64,000 nt of DNA from Geomesophilobacter sediminis (lineage in GTDB: Bacteria > Desulfobacterota > Desulfuromonadia > Geobacterales > Geobacteraceae), in contig NZ_JAEMHM010000005.1 in assembly GCF_016458275.1 (NCBI RefSeq), positions 248,001-312,000 of the forward strand. Reading direction: 5' to 3'. The notes beneath the pieces were generated by a model, which did not search any database, was not told the origin of the DNA, and was given only the letters and a program-made list of their open reading frames with translations. The position numbers were made by a program, and so were the translations under genes. Shown here piece after piece: positions 24,823 through 32,045 of the stretch (positions are counted from its first letter, which is position 1; each line of letters starts with the position of its first letter).

Positions 24823-25761
24823 TTAGCGGACCGCGACCAGGTACTGGCTGTCGATCAGTTCTCGATGGTGGGCATGGGAGCGGAGGGTCCAGGTGACAGA
24901 GCCGGAGCGGGCGATCTGCCAGGGCGGCGCTATGACGTTCCCCTTCCCTTCCAGGATGGCGCGGACGTTGTCGATGCCGCGGCCGGGATAGGTCCCCTGG
25001 TTGGTTCCGCCCAGCCAGCGCTCCTGCGGTGCGGGGCCGTTGCTCCAGGAAAAGGGTGAGGCGAAGAGAAAGGAAACGTCGGTGAGCTGGGCGACGCGGT
25101 TCATCTCGTAGAGGTGGGCCAGCGGGTAGCCGACCCGATCGAGCAGATTGAGCGAGGCGGTCTGACGGAAGGTTTCCCGCGCGAAGGGAAGCCGCAGCGC
25201 ATCGGCGACCACGAACTCGACCTGGTCGGTGGGCCACGCTGCCGGGAGCTCGACGCGGAAGGTGTCCGGAAGGTTTCCTTCCAGCGGCAGCGTGAAGCTC
25301 AAGGAGCGCTGCCGGGCCAGCCGGCGCGCCGTTTTGACGAAGTTGACCGAGAGGTCGCAGCCGACCGCCCAGCCGCCGCGCCGCGCCATCTCGAAGGTGG
25401 TGCGCCCCACCGAACAGCCGGCATCGAGCGCCGGCCCCGGCTGCAGGAGACATTCGGTCCAGGCCCCGTGGGTGGAGCCCGCATCGGCGGCGCCAAAGAG
25501 GTCCGCGAAGTGGCTCCAGAGGTAACGTCCCGCCATCTCCCCTTCCTCGTAACGCCGCTGTCCCATCGAAGCGCCCCCCTCCGGATCGGCAAGCAGGGTG
25601 GCAACCCCGTCCCGGATGGGAAACTTGCGCCGGCACTTGGTGCAGACGAGCTTGCCCGAGACGACATCCCCCTCCGACTCATGATCGACAACAAGGTCCA
25701 AAGGCCGCTCCTTGGGGAGACAGGCCGGGCAGATCAGGTGAGGCACCAGGAATAGCTTCAT
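24823..25761 (-). CDS. methyltransferase with N-terminal Trm112-like zinc ribbon, 312 aa
   Basis: Start at MKLFLVPHLICPACLP (GGAG five bases upstream), 49 codons into the longer frame. Residues 1-60 form a Trm112/YcaR-like ribbon: CPAC and, after 40 residues, CTKCRRKFPIRDGVATLL. Residues about 110-250 are a class I methyltransferase: ALDAGCSVGRTTFEMA (SAM motif I) and VGCDLSVNFVKTA. The substrate cannot be told; fused ribbon-methyltransferases of this sort often act on small molecules or cell-envelope components. It is transcribed after the 70-residue gene at 25916. Confidence 0.8.
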   Translation of the reverse strand: MKLFLVPHLICPACLPKERPLDLVVDHESEGDVVSGKLVCTKCRRKFPIRDGVATLLADPEGGASMGQRRYEEGEMAGRYLWSHFADLFGAADAGSTHGAWTECLLQPGPALDAGCSVGRTTFEMARRGGWAVGCDLSVNFVKTARRLARQRSLSFTLPLEGNLPDTFRVELPAAWPTDQVEFVVADALRLPFARETFRQTASLNLLDRVGYPLAHLYEMNRVAQLTDVSFLFASPFSWSNGPAPQERWLGGTNQGTYPGRGIDNVRAILEGKGNVIAPPWQIARSGSVTWTLRSHAHHRELIDSQYLVAVR

Positions 25762-25915
25762 TCGGACTCCGAGGCTGGCAATGAGAGTTTCGACGGGGCA
25801 CAGAGTACACGGAGTACATCTTAAAGACAAGAAAGTGCAGCATGGTGCTCCGCAGCCGGAAAAGTACCTTTTCAAGATCCTCCCTTGCTTTCCTGCTACA
25901 GCCCGCACCGTTTTC

Positions 25916-26128
25916 TTACCGGTGGGCGGGCCTGGGCCCGGCCTTGCGGTAGGCGGTCACCAGCTCGGGGAGGAATTGGGACAGCACCTCCAGCCGGTCG
26001 TCCGGGATGTCGAGTTGCACCCCGGGAGCGGCGTCGAGGACGGCACGGCTGAATACCTCGCTCTGGTCGCGGGGCAGTCGCGGGTCAAGCAGCATTTTCA
26101 TGGCGATGACGGTCTGTTTTGTGTTCAT
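25916..26128 (-). CDS. hypothetical protein, 70 aa
   Basis: A small soluble protein (MNTKQTVIAMKMLLDPRL ... ELVTAYRKAGPRPAHR). AGGGGG lies 8 bases before the ATG. Predicted helical with an acidic centre (QLDIPDDRLEVLSQFLPEL). No family recognised. It is on the same strand as the methyltransferase at 24823-25761, 154 bases downstream. Confidence 0.6.
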   Translation of the reverse strand: MNTKQTVIAMKMLLDPRLPRDQSEVFSRAVLDAAPGVQLDIPDDRLEVLSQFLPELVTAYRKAGPRPAHR

Positions 26129-26476
26129 CCTTTGGCCCCCTTTTGCTCGTTTGAGAGTTACCGACGGGGTAGATGCGGAACAGGAAACCCGTGCATCCTG
26201 AGCATACAGAAGAGCGGTGTAAAGTTGGCTTAAGTCTGGTGAAGAATTGTCATAATTTTAGTGACATCCAATGCCGCCAGAGATACGGCTGTCATACCGT
26301 GACCGGTCCAGCGGAAACTCACTTTACTAATGGCTTTTCAGTTATAGACTAACCGGTGATCTCCTGTAGTGACTTTGGTATTTCCCACGATGACAGAGTT
26401 GACAGATTCCGCCCCTCGCTTCACTCACCGCACGGGGTGGACGGTGACAATAACGTTCGTCCTATGAGGAGGGAAC
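26129..26476. other. intergenic region between divergent genes
   Basis: No gene seen. A TGTCA-N9-TGACA inverted repeat lies around 26248-26266 and could be an operator; no clear promoter is recognised. Confidence 0.35.
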
Positions 26477-27772
26477 ATGGCCCGCACCTTTTACGACGTC
26501 CACATGCATGCTATGGATCTCAGTCACCCCAACCTTTTGGCCTTCATGAAGAGGATCCACGGCCTGGGACCCATGATGGTGGTGGGAGGGATGCTCGAGC
26601 CGCTGCTCGGCGAGAAGAAGTCGGAAATCCTGAACCTGCTCACGGTGATGGAAAACAGCATCGATGACTACTTCTGCCTCATGGAGTATTTCCTGAGGAC
26701 GAAGAACCCGGTGCTCGACAATCAGGGGGTCTTCCAGGTTTCCGGGGAGCCCTTCGACCGCATCGTCCTGACGCCGCTCATCATGGACTTCGGCCTCAAG
26801 CACATCGAGACCGACACCTTCTACGACATCGCGGTCGGCAAGCCGGTGGCGGAGCAGTCGGCGGACGTCTTGAAGGCGATCGCCAAATACGTCAACTGCG
26901 AAGTGGTTTCGGCCGACGGCAACCGCAAGCACATCAAGGTGGCCAAGCGGAGCTCCCGGCAGCTCTTCGAGATTTACCCGTTTCTCGGCATCAACACGCA
27001 AAACTACCCGCTCGAGGAGCTGCAGGACCTGTTGCTGCGCTGCTTCGGCGGGTACACCGGCAACCGTGACCAGTTGAACCGGAACATGGGAATCTTCCGG
27101 GTCCAGAAAAGCGACAGCGACGACTTCCGCGACGCGCTCCGGGGGGTCGGGAGCAACGTCTTTGCCGGCATCAAGCTCTACCCGCCGCTGGGGTTCGACC
27201 CCTGGCCGCGCGGCAGTGAGAAGGAGTTTGAGAAGGTCCGCTGGCTCTACCAGTTCTGCCAGGACAAACAGATCCCGATCACCGCGCACTGCAACGACGG
27301 CGGCTTTCAGACCGTGGACAACGCCGCCGAGCTCACCAACCCGGAGAAATGGGAGAAGGTCCTGGAGCAGTTCGAGGACCTGAAGCTGAACCTCGCCCAC
27401 TTCGGCCGGCAGGAGAAATTCCTGGGGCTGATCCACCCGCACGAGTGGCGGGAGACGATCACCCGGCTCATCCTGATGTACCCGAACGTCTACACCGACA
27501 TCTCCTGCCTGGCTTTTGCCGACGAGTTCTACGGCGACCTCGCCGAGGTGGTCCGCAACGTTCCCGAACAGGGGCCGGACCGGGGGCGCGACAAGCTGGC
27601 GAAACGACTCCTTTTCGGCAGCGACTACATGATCAACCTGCAGTGGATCGCCTCGTACAACGACTACCTGGACCTCTTCCTGACCACCCGGCAGCTCGAA
27701 AGGATGGGGATCGCCTTCGATCTGAAGCTGGCGATGTGCAACACCAACGCGGAGCGCTTCCTGTTCAAGTAA
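26477..27772 (+). CDS. amidohydrolase-superfamily metal-dependent hydrolase, 431 aa
   Basis: TIM-barrel amidohydrolase-2-type protein. The N-terminal HxH motif (YDVHMHAMDLSHPN), ITAHCNDGG (third His), LNLAHFGRQ (fourth His) and LLFGSDYMI (conserved Asp) are in the usual order for a mono- or binuclear metal centre. AGGAGG lies four bases before the ATG. The middle (residues 80-190) has an insert-like region not matched to a known family. Substrate unknown; members hydrolyse or decarboxylate varied small molecules. It stands alone with a terminator 20 bases after its stop. Confidence 0.85.
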   Translation: MARTFYDVHMHAMDLSHPNLLAFMKRIHGLGPMMVVGGMLEPLLGEKKSEILNLLTVMENSIDDYFCLMEYFLRTKNPVLDNQGVFQVSGEPFDRIVLTPLIMDFGLKHIETDTFYDIAVGKPVAEQSADVLKAIAKYVNCEVVSADGNRKHIKVAKRSSRQLFEIYPFLGINTQNYPLEELQDLLLRCFGGYTGNRDQLNRNMGIFRVQKSDSDDFRDALRGVGSNVFAGIKLYPPLGFDPWPRGSEKEFEKVRWLYQFCQDKQIPITAHCNDGGFQTVDNAAELTNPEKWEKVLEQFEDLKLNLAHFGRQEKFLGLIHPHEWRETITRLILMYPNVYTDISCLAFADEFYGDLAEVVRNVPEQGPDRGRDKLAKRLLFGSDYMINLQWIASYNDYLDLFLTTRQLERMGIAFDLKLAMCNTNAERFLFK

Positions 27773-27792
27773 CCGGGCGGAAATAACCATGC

Positions 27793-27838
27793 AAAAAGGC
27801 CGCAGGGCTGGTTTCCCAGGTCGCCCGCGGCCTTTTTT
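27793..27838. terminator. bidirectional rho-independent terminator
   Basis: AAAAAGGCCGC (27793-27803) pairs with GCGGCCTTTTT (27827-27837). T run on either strand; ends the hydrolase (+) and the small Cys-rich gene (-). Confidence 0.9.
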
Positions 27839-27861
27839 ATCCGGTAACGAAGACGCGCCCG

Positions 27862-28035
27862 TCAGGTCCCGAAGACGTTGGGGGTGCAGACGAAGCGGTG
27901 GTTGTGGGAAGGATCATCACACGGGGCACATTCGAAAGCGCTTTCGGACCGGGCCCTCTCGACCGCGCACCCGTTCAGGTTCAGCGAGCACATATGCTCC
28001 CAATGCGCCATGCTGTTGCAGCATTTTTCAGTCAT
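27862..28035 (-). CDS. small Cys-rich protein, 57 aa
   Basis: Found by direct reading. ATG 28033-28035 has GGTGA six bases upstream; the frame ends TGA 27862-27864. The product starts MTEKCCNSMAHWEHMCSLN, has seven Cys (positions 5, 6, 16, 23, 36, 39, 50) and four His, with a CAPC pair, and ends CTPNVFGT. The Cys and His content suggests metal or Fe-S binding. It converges on the amidohydrolase gene and shares its terminator. A 81-residue Cys-rich protein at 57080 has a comparable size and style but no obvious sequence match. Family not recognised. Confidence 0.6.
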   Translation of the reverse strand: MTEKCCNSMAHWEHMCSLNLNGCAVERARSESAFECAPCDDPSHNHRFVCTPNVFGT

Positions 28036-28106
28036 AAGATCACCCCATCATTGTGTCGATTGCTACCTTCTTCTATTTTAGGCCGATCCGCCGGACAAGG
28101 CAAAGT

Positions 28107-28146
28107 CTCGCAGGTCGGGGCGGGGGACGAAACGAAGACCTGCGAG
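28107..28146 (+). promoter_or_regulatory. 10-bp perfect stem upstream of pfk
   Basis: CTCGCAGGTC (28107-28116) and GACCTGCGAG (28137-28146) form a perfect stem ahead of the possible promoter at 28198-28224. It has no T run; role unknown. Confidence 0.35.
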
Positions 28147-28197
28147 CGGAGGGAATCGTTGGGTTTCACGACGACGCCGTTTAACGCAGCCTGCCGC

Positions 28198-28224
28198 TAA
28201 GACATTACTGGCTCATGCCGATAA
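28198..28224 (+). promoter_or_regulatory. sigma-28-like promoter upstream of pfk
   Basis: TAAG (28198-28201), 15 bases, GCCGATAA (28217-28224). The flagellar consensus is TAAA-N15-GCCGATAA, so only one base differs. It lies 60 bases upstream of the ATG at 28284. Confidence 0.5.
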
Positions 28225-28283
28225 GAAGATCAGGATACCGAAAGAATCGCTATGACAATGTGCTACCTGCCGAGGAGGAAATA

Positions 28284-29378
28284 ATGTCGAAGAGGTTGAG
28301 GATCTGCATCAATACCGGAGGCGGCGACGCTCCCGGCCTGAACGCCGTCATCGAGGCGGTGACCATGGCCGCGTGCAACCGGGGCTGGGACGTGTACGGC
28401 ATTAAGTGCGGCTACACCGGGCTTTTGAACACCGAGGACATCATCCATCTCACCCCGGACAAGGTGGACGGGATCGCGAGCACGGGGGGAACCATCCTGG
28501 GGACCACCAACAAGGGAAACCCGTTCATGATGCCGGTCCCCAATGCGGCCGGGGAGATGGAGCAGCGCGACCTGTCGGACCGGGTCGTGGAAAATTTCCG
28601 CCGGCTCCGCTTCGACGCGCTCGTTGCCGTCGGCGGCGACGGAAGCCTGGAGATCGCGCATCGCCTGTCGCAAAAGGGGATCCCGGTGGTGGGGGTTCCC
28701 AAGACCATCGACAACGACATGGGGGGCACCGTCATCAGTTTCGGTTTCGACACCGCGGTCTCCATCGCCACCGAGGCGATCGACCGGCTGCACTCCACGG
28801 CGAAGTCCCACGACCGGATCATGGTCGTCGAGCTGATGGGGCGCAACGCCGGGTTCATCGCCCTGAACAGCGGCATCTCCGGCAACGCCGACGTGATCCT
28901 GATTCCGGAGATCCCCTTCGACATCGAGAAGATCTGCGACCACCTCATGGACAACGAGCTTCGGGGGCACCGCTACGCCATCGTCGTGGTGGCCGAGGGG
29001 GCGGTCCCCAAGGGGGGCGACGTCATCGCCAAGGGGTCCGGCGAGGCCGGGCGTCAGCACCTGCTTTTGGGAGGGGTCGCGGATTACGTGGCGAAGGAGA
29101 TCTCCCGCCGCACCGGCAAGGACTCCCGTTCGCTGGTTTTGGGACATCTCCAGCGCGGCGGCTCCCCCTCGACCTTCGACCGGCTGCTTTCGCTGCGCTT
29201 TGGCGCCGCGGCGGTGCGCGCCATCGAGGCGGGGACCTTCAACCACATGGTGGCGCTGCGTTCCCCGGACATCGTGATGGTGCCGCTGGGCGAGGCGCTC
29301 GGGGTCCAAAAGCGCGTATTGGTCGACGGTGACACCGTCCTGACCGGCCGCGACCTGGGGATCTGTTTCGGGGATTGA
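28284..29378 (+). CDS. pfkA: 6-phosphofructokinase, 364 aa
   Basis: Start at MSKRLRICINTGGGDAPGLN (GAGGAGG five bases upstream). It converts fructose 6-phosphate to fructose 1,6-bisphosphate. Motifs: GGGDAPGLNAVI (nucleotide loop), GGDGSLEIA, VPKTIDNDMGG (catalytic Asp), MGRNAGFIAL and GHLQRGGSP. The phosphoryl-donor site reads Gly in GGDGS (the ATP form; PPi enzymes have Asp) but Lys in PKTIDND (ATP enzymes of the E. coli type have Gly). That mix marks the clade-III (mixed-substrate) enzymes; ATP use is the better guess. The gene has a sigma-28-like promoter and ends at a strong terminator. Confidence 0.92.
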   Translation: MSKRLRICINTGGGDAPGLNAVIEAVTMAACNRGWDVYGIKCGYTGLLNTEDIIHLTPDKVDGIASTGGTILGTTNKGNPFMMPVPNAAGEMEQRDLSDRVVENFRRLRFDALVAVGGDGSLEIAHRLSQKGIPVVGVPKTIDNDMGGTVISFGFDTAVSIATEAIDRLHSTAKSHDRIMVVELMGRNAGFIALNSGISGNADVILIPEIPFDIEKICDHLMDNELRGHRYAIVVVAEGAVPKGGDVIAKGSGEAGRQHLLLGGVADYVAKEISRRTGKDSRSLVLGHLQRGGSPSTFDRLLSLRFGAAAVRAIEAGTFNHMVALRSPDIVMVPLGEALGVQKRVLVDGDTVLTGRDLGICFGD

Positions 29379-29407
29379 GCGGGAGGAAGAAGTTTGGGGG
29401 GACAAAA

Positions 29408-29447
29408 ACAGAGGGGGCAGACACCTGCGGTGTCTGCCCCCCTCTGT
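29408..29447. terminator. bidirectional terminator between pfk and cheX
   Basis: ACAGAGGGGGCAGACACC (29408-29425) pairs with GGTGTCTGCCCCCCTCTGT (29429-29447), with a 3-base loop and one bulged C. Confidence 0.85.
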
Positions 29448-29527
29448 TCTCCAGAAAATCTACCTGGCTACTCTCGGTGCCTCAGCGGCGCGATTTGCTC
29501 TGCATACGCCGGTCCTGCGGGACAAGA

Positions 29528-30031
29528 TCAATCCCTCTGGATCAGGACGCTCACGACGAACTCGGTGCCGCCGGTCTTGAAGCTCAGGGGAATGGCCTCG
29601 GTCTGGGCGACCGCGTTGATGAAGTACTCCTTGCCGGTGATGACCGAGGGGGTGGAGAGCTTGACCTCCTCCCCCCCGCGGGAGAGGTGGTGCTTGAACG
29701 ACCCCCCGATCATGTTGGCAATCTCGCCGAGGGCGTCGATCACGTCCTCGCCCACCTCGTCGACGTCGATCCCGAGCATCTGCGAGGTGAATTTCATGGC
29801 GAGTTGATCCGAGGCGTGCACCGAGACCACGCCGTTGAAGTATCCGGCGAAACCGACCATAGCGGTCACGCAATCGGTAAAACGGGTTTCGACGGGCCCG
29901 GACATCGCCACCGGCTCAACGTCGCCGACGTTCACCATCGTCAGGAAGATCTCCTTGACGTCCTGGCAAATGAGCTTTTTCAGCTCGTCTCCGTCAATTC
30001 CCAGCCATTGGCAGGTTGCCTCGCTGAGCAT
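29528..30031 (-). CDS. cheX: CheX/CheC-type chemotaxis phosphatase, 167 aa
   Basis: The motif DALGEIANMIGGSFKHHL carries the Glu and Asn (E-x2-N) that CheC/CheX/FliY phosphatases insert into the active site of CheY-P; there is one such site, as in CheX. It should speed dephosphorylation of a response regulator and so help end a chemotaxis or related signal. GGAGG lies 7 bases before the ATG. The cheW homologue is 153 bases upstream on the same strand, so the two likely form one unit. Confidence 0.85.
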   Translation of the reverse strand: MLSEATCQWLGIDGDELKKLICQDVKEIFLTMVNVGDVEPVAMSGPVETRFTDCVTAMVGFAGYFNGVVSVHASDQLAMKFTSQMLGIDVDEVGEDVIDALGEIANMIGGSFKHHLSRGGEEVKLSTPSVITGKEYFINAVAQTEAIPLSFKTGGTEFVVSVLIQRD

Positions 30032-30184
30032 GATGATGCCTCCTTTCGTATCGGGCCGGTCACGGCAACGGCCCTGCTCCCTGGCCGGTTTCGCGTTCCC
30101 ACCTGGGGACCCGGCAAGAGAGTCCGATCTTTGATTTCGTCTGCGCCGCTCGCCGGCCTGAAGCGGTGTAACTGCCGGAGTCGG

Positions 30185-30682
30185 CTAGGCCGCCTGGTCG
30201 TACTGCGTATCCAGTTCATCCCCTAAAAGCCGGGCCGGCTCGATCACGATGAGCAGGCGCTCGCCGTGATTGATGACGCCGGTCAGGCAGTCCTGCGCCG
30301 AGCCCGAGGTCACCAGGGACGGCGGGGGCTGGATGCTCGCCGCGGAAACGCGAAGGACCTCCGAGACCGCATCCACCACGAAGCCGGTCAGCCGCCCGTC
30401 CCGCTCCATGACCAGGATCCGGCTGTGGCGGTCGTGCTCCTGCTCGCAGAGCCCGAAACGCTTGCGCAGCGAGATGATGGGGACCACGGTGCCGCGCAGG
30501 TTGATGATGCCGTCGACGTAATCCGGGCAATTGGGGGTCTTGGTGATCTCCGGCAGGCGGATGATCTCCCGTACCGAGAGGACGTCCACGCCGTACTCCT
30601 CGGCGTCAAGCTGGAAGCTGACCAGCTGCCTCATCTCGTCCACGGTGTGCTTGTCGGCTCGTACTTGCGGTAGGTTGCTCAT
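30185..30682 (-). CDS. cheW: CheW-like coupling protein, 165 aa
   Basis: Start at MSNLPQVRADKHTVDE (GGGAGG five bases upstream), 39 codons inside the longer frame. The CheW fold is evident: RQLVSFQLDAEEYGVDVLSVREI, then YVDGIINLRGTVVPIISLRKRFGL (the conserved NLRG segment), and FVVDAVSEVLRV. It links chemoreceptors to the CheA kinase in the cytoplasmic array. No cheA is in the window; the partners could be the three chemoreceptors at 37.4-41.2 and 57.5 kb. Confidence 0.9.
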   Translation of the reverse strand: MSNLPQVRADKHTVDEMRQLVSFQLDAEEYGVDVLSVREIIRLPEITKTPNCPDYVDGIINLRGTVVPIISLRKRFGLCEQEHDRHSRILVMERDGRLTGFVVDAVSEVLRVSAASIQPPPSLVTSGSAQDCLTGVINHGERLLIVIEPARLLGDELDTQYDQAA

Positions 30683-31095
30683 ATGTTCCTCCCGTCGGTT
30701 TTCCTGGATGTCACCTCTGGATCGGGAGGTGTCCCTGGAAGACACATGTAGATGTTTTTTTCTCTTGCTGAGCCAATACTGATACAGGAACAGTGCCAAA
30801 ACACAATCCCTTGATATTCAGCCTAGTTAGCACTTTACGGGTCGATTCGACTGTGACCCAGGGAAACACCATGTTCCTTTTTGGGACAGTGCCAGTGTAC
30901 CGATTGAACAGGACCACTCTCCGGCATTTTTTAAGGGGGGGGAGTAAAGGAAGAGGCAGCGTCACCTTTCCGGGCGCGGTTGCCGCGGTCACCGCCTTCG
31001 GCGGATCGCACCTGGAAAGGCGCTCCCACAATGAGGATGAGGACATCCCCGCCGGGCATATCCCGTCCCGCCCCAGGCCCAGCAGCTGACAGAGC
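30683..31095. other. intergenic region with REP-like palindrome
   Basis: No gene. A GCACCTGGAAAGGCGC element (31008-31023) flanked by GCCTTCGGCGG belongs to the family at 24485. Two GGGACAGTGCCA/GAACAGTGCCA segments (about 30788 and 30883) are near-repeats. Confidence 0.5.
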
Positions 31096-31132
31096 AAAAG
31101 GGGCCGGCGTCCTTTGACGCCGGCCCCTTTTT
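31096..31132 (-). terminator. terminator after the DUF3750 gene
   Basis: AAAAGGGGCCGGCGTC pairs with GACGCCGGCCCCTTTTT across a 4-base loop; 16-bp stem. Confidence 0.9.
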
Positions 31133-31160
31133 CCGTCCTTACCCTGAGCCCCCAACGGGA

Positions 31161-31685
31161 TCATTCCCGGTACCCGCTGCCGATCGCGGAGAAGGGGAGC
31201 GACAGGTTCAGTTGCGGAACCTGTTTCGCAACCCAGGCGGTGAAGGTGTTGCTGTTGGGACCGGGGAAGGCTTTGTACCGCTGCGGCCACGGATAGGACC
31301 GCGCGGCGCGGTCGACCGCGTCGATCATCGCATCGACGTCGGGGCCGCGGTGCTCGCTCAAAAGCCTCGGTTTCTCGCCGAACCAATACCGGTCCGGAAG
31401 GTCCTTTTCGATGCGGACGATGGGGAGGCCGCGGTAAAGCCGCCAGCCGATGACTTCGTAGACCGTATAGGCGTTTTCGTTGGTGTGCTTGGCGGCAAAC
31501 CAGGTGTGGATGGCGAACCAACCTTTCCAGCCCCAGGTCGGCGCGCCGTACACCTGGAGCACGGCTTCGTGGGTGGTTTTGGGGTCCGGGGCGATCCCGG
31601 CGGACGCGCGGCTTGCGGTACGCCAGTCCTTGCCGGCGCAGCCGGAACCTAGAAACAGCAGGAATCCTACCAGTAAAAACCTCAA
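31161..31685 (-). CDS. DUF3750 lipoprotein, 174 aa
   Basis: Start at TTG 31683-31685 (GGGAGAG seven bases upstream), giving MRFLLVGFLLFLGSGCAG, a lipoprotein signal. The mature protein has the DUF3750 pattern: WGWKGWFAIHTWFAAK, VYEVIGWRLYRG, DRYWFGEKPRLLSEHRG and FPGPNSNTFTAWVAKQVP. Family members are common in proteobacteria and have no established activity; the conserved His, Trp and Asn-x-Asn/Ser residues suggest an enzyme. It should sit at the periplasmic face of a membrane. Confidence 0.8.
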   Translation of the reverse strand: MRFLLVGFLLFLGSGCAGKDWRTASRASAGIAPDPKTTHEAVLQVYGAPTWGWKGWFAIHTWFAAKHTNENAYTVYEVIGWRLYRGLPIVRIEKDLPDRYWFGEKPRLLSEHRGPDVDAMIDAVDRAARSYPWPQRYKAFPGPNSNTFTAWVAKQVPQLNLSLPFSAIGSGYRE

Positions 31686-32045
31686 GGTTATCTCTCCCTT
31701 ACGTTGATTTTTCCGGCATTTATTATGTCGCCGATCAACGCTCGGTGTCAAATCGGCCGCGGAGGAACCGAACAAGAAACCAGGCAGGGCTCCTTCGCCG
31801 GTAGACCACGCCGCTCGCTTTGCCCCGGCGGGACCTTTTTTATCGGTTACGATGCCCATAAACGTGACGGCCGTCACAGTGGTCCGGAAGCATCTCCACT
31901 ATAGTAATGATCTTGGGCCGAGATCCTCTTCCGGGTCGTCGGCCTTTTCAACATCGTGATCGATGCGCCGCCGGACCCGCGGGTCCGCCCGCCGCTTTCG
32001 CCGAAAACGGGAGCAGCACGTGTCAGAGATAGAGGAGAGCCGTTG
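31686..32045. other. divergent intergenic region, no gene seen
   Basis: 360 bases between the divergent DUF3750 and FtsH-like genes. Open frames here have no ribosome sites; no clear promoter is recognised. Confidence 0.4.
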
